A stretch of DNA of 49,310 nt, taken from NCBI GenBank assembly GCA_903863195.1, contig CAIPAY010000088.1:1-49310 (forward strand). Direction: 5' to 3'. A program made the position numbers and the translations under genes. This document shows positions 43,411-49,310 of the stretch, one piece after another. The notes under the pieces were generated by a model. The model saw nothing but the letters and a program-made list of their open reading frames with translations, was not told where the DNA came from and did not search any database. Each line of letters opens with the position of its first letter. The stretch's first letter is position 1. Origin of the DNA: an uncultured Holophagaceae bacterium. Lineage in GTDB: Bacteria; Acidobacteriota; Holophagae; Holophagales; Holophagaceae.

Positions 43411-45360
43411 TTACTGGCCGGTGAAGCGAATGCCTGTGATGGCGGCCGTCACGTTCGAGTAGTTGAAGCTGGCGGGGGCCCAGGTGGCGAGTGCGCCACC
43501 CGAGGCGGTGATGGTGCCCGTCCAGCCGGTCGGAACGGTGAGGGTGAAGTTACCCGTCGCGGGGGTGACCACGGTGGTGCCTCCCGTGAAGGCGATGGCG
43601 ACACCGGCGATGCCCGTGCCGGCCCGGTTCACGGCCCGGCCCGAGATGGTCTGGACCGTGTTGAAGTTCTGCCCGGTCAGCGAACCGCCCAGGGCCGGAA
43701 TGGTGAGGCTGAGGGGGCCGAAGGTGTAGCCGCGGAGCACCGGCGTGATGGTGCCCGTCCAGCCGGCCGGAAGGGTGATGGTGTAGGTTCCGGCGGCAGT
43801 GGTGGTCGCCGTTCCGCCCGCGTTGCTGAAGGTGAGGCGGACGTTGGCCAGGGGCGTGGCGCCATTGGTGACCCCACCGCTGATCGTGAAGACCGCAGCA
43901 GCCGTGAAGTTCTGGGCAGCCGGGGCAACCGTTACATTGGTCAGGTTCCGCAGGGCCGGGGTGAAGGTATAACCGGCCAGCGTCGGGGTGATGGTGCCGG
44001 TCCAACGGGAGGGTACCGTGGCGGAATAGATGCCGCTGGCGTTCGTGATGACAGAGCCCGCCCCGTTGCTGAGCGTGACGGCGACATTGGCCAGGGGTGA
44101 GCCGCCGGCCAGGATCTGGCCCGTGATGGGAATGGCCGGCACTGCCGTGAAGTTCACGCCGGCCTGGTTCGTGGCGGCGCCCACCAGGTTGAAGGCGGTC
44201 GGCGAGAGGAAGTAGCCAGTCGCCGTGGCGGTGACATTACCCGTGAAGGGCGCGGTCGCCCACACGGTGTAGTTGCCGTTGACATCGGTCTGGGCGACCT
44301 GGCCCGTGCTGAGGGTGATCGTGGCCCCAGCCAGGCCGAGGGCGTTGAGGGTGACCCGGCCGGAGATGCTGAGGGCCGCCGTTCCGGTGAAGTTCACAAG
44401 AGGGGTATCCACCGTCACGGCAACGAACGGAGAGACCGTGGAGAAGGTGTAGCCCGTGAGCGAGGCGGCCACGGTCCCGGTGAAGGGATTGGGCAGGTAG
44501 AGACTGTAGGTGCCGTCGGCCAGGGTGGTGGCGGTATGCCCCGAGCTGGCCGTGAGCCTGACCCCCGCGAGGGCAGAGCCGCCGGTGTTGAGGACGGTGC
44601 CGGTGAAGAGGATGGCACCGGAGACGGTGTAGTTCTGGGTCTGGTCCGTGGTGATGGCCGTGTAGGTCTGGGAGGCCGGGGTGAAGTACTGGCCCACCTG
44701 GGTCGGGCTGATGGTTCCGGTCCAGGGTGAGGGGACGGTCACGGAGTACTTGCCCGCCGCGTCCGTGACAACCGAGGTGAGAGGCCCGTAGAACACCTGG
44801 ACATTGGAGGCGGGGCTGCCGCCGCTGGTGGTGATGGTGCCGGAGACGGTCACGACTCCGGTGGCGGCATAGTTGGTCGTCTGATTCGCGCGCACAGCGG
44901 GATAGCTGGAGAAGGCCGGGGCGAAGGAGTAGTTCGCCTTGGCGGGCGTGGCGGTGCCGGTCCAGAACTCATCCACGGCAACCGTATAGGTGCCAGCGGC
45001 ATTGGTGGTGGCGCTGCCGCCCCCGTTGCTCAGGGTGAGGGTGACACCGGGCAGGGGCGTGCTTCCGGAATAGACGGTGCCGCTGATGGTATACACCTTG
45101 CGGGCCACGAAGTCGAGGCTCGACGGGCTGGTGTTTGTTCCCGGCCAGGTCTGGCTTGCCGGTGTGAAGGCATAGCCGGCCAGGGTCGGGGTGATGGTGC
45201 CAGCCCAGGCAAGGGCGAGGTTATGGCTGTAGCTGCCGTTGGCGGCGGTGGTGGTGGTGCCGCCCGCATTGCTGAAGGCAAGAGAGACGCCCGGCATTGG
45301 CGCACTGGTGGTGCCGTCGAAGGTGCCGACGAAGCCCGACAGGGTGAGCCCTGCGGTGCT
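43411..45360 (-). repeat. Eight-fold repeat array of the multicopper oxidase C-terminus
   Basis: Eight copies of about 240 bp encode carboxypeptidase-regulatory-like or Ig-like beta modules. The most similar ones share WTGTITPTLAGYTFTPA and LSNAGGTATT segments. Divergence between units is moderate, so the array is not recent. Confidence 0.75.
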
Positions 45361-48300
45361 GCCCTTGGAAACGGCGGTGGTATAGGCGGAGCTGCCCTTC
45401 TGGTTGTAGGACGCCACCCGGTAGAAGTAGGTGGTGCCGGGGACGACAGCGAGATCGGTGTAGCTGTTCTGGTTGGGGACGGTGGTGGCGATCTCGGTCC
45501 AGGGACCGCTGGCACTCGGGCCGCGCTCGATGGAGAAGCCCGTCTCATTGGTGGAGCGATCATTCCAGCTCACCTTGAGGCCACTACCGGCGGCAGCGAC
45601 ACCCAGGTTGGTGGGAATGTTAGGCACTGTGGTGGCGACGTTCAGCACCATGGGGCGCATGAAGTCGTTCTCTTCGTGGCCGAGGATGTGGCAGTGCCAC
45701 ACGTATTCCCAGCCAAAGTTCTGGTGGGTGTTGGGGCCGGAGATGGGGTTGCCGGTGAGTGGGTCGGTGAAGGTGACCTGGACATTGTTCGGCTGGGTCA
45801 CATCCAGCTCCCGGCTGCTGAGGGGGACCACAAAGGGCAGCCGCGGGGACAGGGGCCGGAAGGCGACGATGATGTCCTCCAGCGGGCTCATCTTCACGGT
45901 TTCCTTCCAGCCAAGCTCATTGGCCTCGGGCATGCGCACTGCGCCGTCCCAGCCCACCCGGTTGATCACCTGCACGTCGAACAGGTGGAAGTGCACGGGG
46001 TGCGTGTCCACGCCGTTGTGGGTGATCTTCCAGTACTGCGTGGTGCCGTCCTCGAGGATCTCGGTGGCGTTGTCGGTATAGCCGAGGGGGATGGTCGTCT
46101 GGATGTTGAAGTTTGTGCGGGGCAGCTCGATGCCGAGGGTGGCGTTCATGCGGCCGTAGTTCAGCTCGAAGAGCTCCTGGATGGCCTTGGACTCGAGGAG
46201 GGGCTGGGTGCTGACCCCGTTCTCCATGGCCGGGAAGGGGTAGCGCGCCTGGAAGTCCTGGATGCGGAAATACACATCATTCGCGAAGCTCGCGTTGGTC
46301 CCCGCGGTGAGGGGCTTGTTCAGGGCCTGGTAGTAGGCAAGCTGGGGCACGATGGGCAGGTGCTGGGCCTCGGCGAAGGCGCCCTTGTAGGTGTCCGTGG
46401 ACACGAAGGCCTGGACCAGCCTGGCCACATCAAAGGTCGGGGCCGGGGTGGTGTTGGCCACCACGAACTGCATGACGGTGCGGGTGTTGGGGCCGTAGCC
46501 AGCCAGGGTGGTGTTGGCGCCGCCGGAGTCGCGCTGGTCGGGGTCGCCGGTGTAGTAGTCGAGGCGGGCGTCGAAGGCCGGCACGGGGGCGGGCGCATCG
46601 TTGTAGAGGATGAGGGTCTTGCCGGCGAAGGCCGAGAAGTCCACCACCACGTCCGCCCGCTCGGCGGGTCCGAGGAACAGCCCGTGGTCGGCGACGTTCA
46701 GCACCACGATGTCGCGGCGGTTGTAGTTGTAGGCGACAGGCTGCGGGGCGATCACTGCCGGGGCGGCCAGGAAGCCACTCTCATTGCCGATCTGCACGAA
46801 AGACGGTCCCGCGGTGGCGGGATCGGGCACACCGCCGGCGCGGCCATCCGTGGGCCAGGAGGCCGGCCAGGCCGGATTCGGCGCGGCATCGACCATGGAG
46901 ACTTCCGTGGGCGCAGCGGGATCGGCCAGGAAGAAGGAGAGGTTCCAGAAGCGGTCGTTGGCGCCGTTCAGGATGCGGAAGCGGTAAGCCGTGGGCTGGA
47001 CCGTGATGGTCGGGTAGGCCACGCCGTTGATCACGGGCGTGTCCATGAAGGCTTCAGGGGTCAGGGACGGATTGGGCGTGCCGGGGATCTCGGTGCCGTT
47101 GGGATCCTGGGGAATGGGCTCGGCGCCGTGCAGCAGGCCCGCGGCGGCAGTCAGCGGGGGCCAGAACCACGGACCGTAGTCCCAGCGACCCATGGCGTTG
47201 GCCCCGGAGATGTCTGCAGGGTTCTGGTTGGGGATGTAGACGTGGGGATACCAGAGGCTGCCGTCGCCGCCATAGGCCGAGATACTCCAGGTGGGGTCCG
47301 TGGCAGGGGAGCCATCGGGCATCCGCACGCCGACCGTGCCCAGGGTGCTGGTGTCCACGAAGGTCTTGTCCTGGATGACCAGGGGAATGCCATAGGCGTA
47401 GACGTTCTGGACCTGGCCGGTCTGGGCGTTGAAGAGCGGGGGGTTGACCGGGTGAGTGGCCGCATTGTAGGGCGCTGTGTCCCAGGGATCCTCGGAGATG
47501 GGCAGGGTCGAGCCCTGGCTGGGGAGGATGCCCGCGTTGATGAGCCGGGTCTCGACGGGGTCCACGATCAGGTAGCCAGCGGCCTCACCCACGTAGACGT
47601 TGAGGCGGGTCAGGCCGTAGGCGTGGTCGTGATACCAGAGCATCCGGCCGCTCTGCTGGTTGCTGTAGAAATAGGTGGCGATGCCATCGCCGTTGGTGCC
47701 CGCCCCCATGTCCGGCACGTTCTGGAAGGCCGCACCCTTCTTGTAGCTGGTGGTCTCACCCGCCGGCGTGACCCACTGGTGGGGCGTGCCATCGCTGATC
47801 CAGGGGTTGAGGCCGCCGTGGAGGTGGAACTCGGCCCGGTTCTCGGTGTAGACCTCGCTGCCGCCATTGGGCCCGAGACCGGCGCCCATCATGGTGGTGT
47901 CCACAGGGATGAACAGGTCGCCGGGGCGGCGGCCCGTGCTCGGGTTCACAGGTCCGAAGGGGAGCAGGTTCCGCACCTTCATGCGGACCGCCCGGTCCTT
48001 CTTGGCGATGATGATGGGGCCGAGGTAGCTGCTGTTGAGGGTGTTCCCCGACAGATCCTTGGCGCCGAGGGTGTTCAGGGCCGTGGCCGTGTGGTCCTGG
48101 TAGCCGCGCAGCCGGGTGGGGTTCAGGTCGGAGTGCATCTTCTGCATGTACTCGACCACGTCGACCTGGTAGTAGTCCGAGTTGGAATAGGTGGCCCGAT
48201 CCGGCACGGCGAAGGGGATGTAGTTGCCGAGGTTGTTGGCCTGGGCGGCGCCGAGGCCCGCCAGACCGTCCACGAACTTGCGGATGGGCTTGGTGTTATG

Positions 48301-48681
48301 CCAGTTGGTGGCGGTCCCGAACATGTAGTCGGGCTGGCGGAGCTGGAAGCCGGGCCCGGGCTGGGCCACGGGGGCCTCGACACCGGACGCCTTCTGCGCC
48401 AGCGCGGTGACCATGCTCACGCCGGCGGGGTTCACGCCCAGGGTGGCGGGGTCAACCTTGCCCCCCTTGGCCTTCATGGCCGCCTTGGTCCGCACGGCCG
48501 CGGCCTCGCGGGCCTGGGCCAGCACCGCCCGGCGCGTGGCCCGTTCCACGATGGAGACCCTGTCGCCCCCAGGAGCGGCCGCCGAGGTCCGGGTCACCGT
48601 CTGCGGCGCCTCGGCCTGCAGGGCCATGCCCACACCCAAGGTCAGCGCAAGGCTCAGCAACTGCGTGAAATTCCGTCGCAT
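43411..48681 (-). CDS. Secreted multicopper oxidase with Fn3 domain and eight C-terminal repeats
   Basis: This 1756-residue protein begins with a Sec signal (MRRNFTQLLSLALTLGVGMA). The oxidase spans about residues 110-1015 with all four copper motifs. These are HLH (286/288) in EFHLHGG, HDH (351/353) in LWYHDHAYG, HPVHFH (894-899), and HCHILGHEENDFM (996-1008), which supplies the T1 Cys997 and axial Met1008. An Fn3 domain follows (1020-1106). Eight repeats of about 80 residues, each with 'ISG.V...PLANV.LTLSN.GG...T...G.Y...' and WTGTITP, run to the end. Multicopper oxidases oxidise phenols, Cu(I), Fe(II) or Mn(II) with O2; the substrate is not determined. The repeats suggest surface or matrix attachment. 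Confidence 0.9.
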   Translation of the reverse strand: MRRNFTQLLSLALTLGVGMALQAEAPQTVTRTSAAAPGGDRVSIVERATRRAVLAQAREAAAVRTKAAMKAKGGKVDPATLGVNPAGVSMVTALAQKASGVEAPVAQPGPGFQLRQPDYMFGTATNWHNTKPIRKFVDGLAGLGAAQANNLGNYIPFAVPDRATYSNSDYYQVDVVEYMQKMHSDLNPTRLRGYQDHTATALNTLGAKDLSGNTLNSSYLGPIIIAKKDRAVRMKVRNLLPFGPVNPSTGRRPGDLFIPVDTTMMGAGLGPNGGSEVYTENRAEFHLHGGLNPWISDGTPHQWVTPAGETTSYKKGAAFQNVPDMGAGTNGDGIATYFYSNQQSGRMLWYHDHAYGLTRLNVYVGEAAGYLIVDPVETRLINAGILPSQGSTLPISEDPWDTAPYNAATHPVNPPLFNAQTGQVQNVYAYGIPLVIQDKTFVDTSTLGTVGVRMPDGSPATDPTWSISAYGGDGSLWYPHVYIPNQNPADISGANAMGRWDYGPWFWPPLTAAAGLLHGAEPIPQDPNGTEIPGTPNPSLTPEAFMDTPVINGVAYPTITVQPTAYRFRILNGANDRFWNLSFFLADPAAPTEVSMVDAAPNPAWPASWPTDGRAGGVPDPATAGPSFVQIGNESGFLAAPAVIAPQPVAYNYNRRDIVVLNVADHGLFLGPAERADVVVDFSAFAGKTLILYNDAPAPVPAFDARLDYYTGDPDQRDSGGANTTLAGYGPNTRTVMQFVVANTTPAPTFDVARLVQAFVSTDTYKGAFAEAQHLPIVPQLAYYQALNKPLTAGTNASFANDVYFRIQDFQARYPFPAMENGVSTQPLLESKAIQELFELNYGRMNATLGIELPRTNFNIQTTIPLGYTDNATEILEDGTTQYWKITHNGVDTHPVHFHLFDVQVINRVGWDGAVRMPEANELGWKETVKMSPLEDIIVAFRPLSPRLPFVVPLSSRELDVTQPNNVQVTFTDPLTGNPISGPNTHQNFGWEYVWHCHILGHEENDFMRPMVLNVATTVPNIPTNLGVAAAGSGLKVSWNDRSTNETGFSIERGPSASGPWTEIATTVPNQNSYTDLAVVPGTTYFYRVASYNQKGSSAYTTAVSKGSTAGLTLSGFVGTFDGTTSAPMPGVSLAFSNAGGTTTTAANGSYSHNLALAWAGTITPTLAGYAFTPASQTWPGTNTSPSSLDFVARKVYTISGTVYSGSTPLPGVTLTLSNGGGSATTNAAGTYTVAVDEFWTGTATPAKANYSFAPAFSSYPAVRANQTTNYAATGVVTVSGTITTSGGSPASNVQVFYGPLTSVVTDAAGKYSVTVPSPWTGTISPTQVGQYFTPASQTYTAITTDQTQNYTVSGAILFTGTVLNTGGSALAGVRLTASSGHTATTLADGTYSLYLPNPFTGTVAASLTGYTFSTVSPFVAVTVDTPLVNFTGTAALSISGRVTLNALGLAGATITLSTGQVAQTDVNGNYTVWATAPFTGNVTATATGYFLSPTAFNLVGAATNQAGVNFTAVPAIPITGQILAGGSPLANVAVTLSNGAGSVITNASGIYSATVPSRWTGTITPTLAGYTFTPALRNLTNVTVAPAAQNFTAAAVFTISGGVTNGATPLANVRLTFSNAGGTATTTAAGTYTITLPAGWTGTITPVLRGYTFGPLSLTIPALGGSLTGQNFNTVQTISGRAVNRAGTGIAGVAIAFTGGTTVVTPATGNFTLTVPTGWTGTITASGGALATWAPASFNYSNVTAAITGIRFTGQ

Positions 48682-48814
48682 GGTTTACCCCAAAAAAAGT
48701 GCATCTCAATCGACTTCGACAACCGCGTGAGCAACTGACATTTCGAGCACGAGAACCCAAAGCTGTTGGGCCATCACCGCACTGTGCCCCACAGCCATAG
48801 GCGGATGTCTTGAT

Positions 48815-48930
48815 ATCGGATATTGGGTGGGGTTAATAAGTTAGTCCAGTAAGCAAAAGAAGTTACGTATTAATACGTATGACTGTATTTCGACCCAATA
48901 AACCCCTTTATCGTCCGATATATAATCGGA
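48815..48930. promoter_or_regulatory. Nested palindromes, possible operator cluster
   Basis: A perfect 16-bp palindrome TACGTATTAATACGTA lies at 48864-48879. Around it are mirrored pieces: ATCGGA, ATTGGGT and GGGGTT on the left (48815-48834), with ACCCAAT, AACCCC and TCCGAT on the right (48893-48919). TCCGAT-N5-ATCGGA (48914-48930) is a second separate palindrome. The region lies between two divergent genes. Confidence 0.55.
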
Positions 48931-48979
48931 AATTTAAGATGTGGTCTACGCATAATCTCTTTTATTTTTTCTAGTACTA

Positions 48980-48993
48980 TTGATCTAAATCAC
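48980..48993. promoter_or_regulatory. FNR/CRP-type binding site
   Basis: TTGATCTAAATCAC matches the FNR consensus TTGAT-N4-ATCAA at nine of ten positions. Such sites bind oxygen- or redox-sensing regulators of the Crp/Fnr family. It could control the oxidase gene, the plus-strand gene at the window end, or an RNA in between. Confidence 0.5.
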
Positions 48994-49140
48994 ACGCCGG
49001 GAGTGGGGTTTTCTCCCAAAGGGGTGGGCGGGGCGCCCGCTGGCACGCCTACAGGCAGCCTGTGTCTGTCCCGACAGCAGGGAGAGCGCCTGCCCATACC
49101 CTCTGGAAGCCAGGGGCTCGGCTAGGTGGTTTGTCCTAAA
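48994..49140 (+). other. GC-rich structured island, possible non-coding RNA
   Basis: Between two AT-rich stretches lies a GC-rich island with multiple short inverted repeats: GGGAG/CTCCC, ACAGGC/GCCTGT, CTGTC/GACAG and GGCAG/CTGCC. No ORF with a ribosome site is seen. Strand is assigned by its position just downstream of the FNR-like site and is uncertain. No known RNA family was recognised. Confidence 0.25.
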
Positions 49141-49258
49141 CTAGGTCTATCTTCACGTTTTCAAATTAGTTAACAACGGCGCGGGAATTCCCATCTCCCT
49201 TTAGGGGATCGGGATGAAAGCGTGCTTTTGCCTTTGTCGTGTTTCGTTTTTTTTGCGC

Positions 49259-49264
49259 TACAAT
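49259..49264 (+). promoter_or_regulatory. -10 element ahead of the last gene
   Basis: TACAAT lies ten bases before the ATG at 49274, after a T8 run. A possible -35 (TTGTCG, 49234-49239) is 19 bases upstream, longer than ideal. If used, the leader would be only a few bases and would cut into the AAGGA. Confidence 0.3.
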
Positions 49265-49273
49265 AAGGACGCG

Positions 49274-49310
49274 ATGATCGTCTCCCGCATCTACCCCATT
49301 ACGAACATCC
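49274..49310 (+). CDS. 5' end of an unidentified gene, cut by the window edge
   Basis: ATG at 49274 follows AATAAGGACGCG, giving AAGGA with five-base spacing. Twelve codons are visible, encoding MIVSRIYPITNI, and the frame is open at the end. Too short to identify. It is divergent from the multicopper oxidase gene and may share its control region. Confidence 0.5.
   Translation, partial: MIVSRIYPITNI

Larger units (their letters stand above)
48682..49273. other. Divergent regulatory region upstream of the multicopper oxidase gene
   Basis: These 592 bases contain no recognisable gene. From the left there is an A7 run just before the oxidase start, then an AT-rich zone (48800-48990) with nested palindromes. 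An FNR-like site, a GC-rich segment with several inverted repeats (48993-49140), and a T-rich promoter zone before a plus-strand gene follow. The AT content contrasts sharply with the rest of the window. Confidence 0.6.

Noticed and set aside
45223..48738. Plus-strand open frame of 1171 codons opposite the multicopper oxidase
   Set aside because: Composition is Gly/Val/His-rich with no motif. The minus strand carries all four copper-binding motifs.
49000..49140. GEMM-I (c-di-GMP) or yybP-ykoY (Mn) riboswitch in the GC-rich island
   Set aside because: The conserved core sequences of those classes were not seen. Only generic hairpins are visible.

Overview
The window is high-GC, Gram-negative-type chromosomal DNA. 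It carries lipoprotein export and acylation genes (LolC/E-like permease, LolD, Lnt), division genes murB-ftsQ-ftsA-ftsZ, and an alternative complex III (Act) operon fused to a caa3-type oxidase operon. Together with the large Ig/Fn3-type secreted proteins this points to the Acidobacteriota, probably Holophagae (Geothrix/Holophaga-like). That placement is inferred from gene content and protein style, not from a marker gene. No rRNA, tRNA, CRISPR array, insertion sequence or prophage was seen.

Layout. 1-9.2 kb: housekeeping and signalling genes. These are a cNMP/CBS/DUF294 protein with a DEDDh exonuclease, a lipoprotein, a pseudopilin, a DUF4149-type membrane protein, HflX, a PilZ-receiver protein, and the LolC/E-LolD exporter. 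9.2-10.4 kb: a lower-GC two-gene toxin-antitoxin-like module (winged helix plus nucleotidyltransferase). Its nucleotidyltransferase has an in-frame stop, and its promoter is palindrome-rich and probably gives a leaderless mRNA. 10.5-24.4 kb: ruvX, a GMC oxidoreductase, ogt, an NAD(P)-binding protein, murB-ftsQAZ, a stand-alone PqqD-like protein, an OPT transporter, and a tightly coupled run of SpoU methyltransferase, lnt, GNAT-like protein and maf.

24.4-38.5 kb: the respiratory block, in the order actA, a 63-codon small ORF, actB, actC, a fused actD-actE, actF, an extra membrane cytochrome c, SCO, then cox subunits I, III, IV and II and a heme O synthase-like gene. Electrons would pass from quinol through Act to cytochrome c domains and then to an A2-type (YSHPxVY) caa3 oxidase. 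SCO would load CuA, and the prenyltransferase would supply heme O/A. The SCO gene is broken in this sequence by a 12-C tract. A 17-bp-stem terminator closes the block.

38.5-48.7 kb: two very large genes on the minus strand. One encodes a 1756-residue multicopper oxidase with an Fn3 domain and eight beta-sandwich-like repeats. The other encodes a 1602-residue lipoprotein of fifteen Ig-like modules and a seven-bladed propeller. 48.7-49.3 kb: an AT-rich regulatory region with nested palindromes, an FNR-like site and a GC-rich structured island, ending in the first codons of a plus-strand gene.

Intergenic DNA holds two dispersed repeat types: a CTCTGCG-rich palindrome (two sites) and a 70-bp tandem duplication of a GACAGCCGATAGC palindrome. 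The least ordinary items are the multicopper oxidase/Ig-propeller pair with its upstream region, the broken toxin-antitoxin-like module with its operator array, and the poly-C frameshift in SCO.
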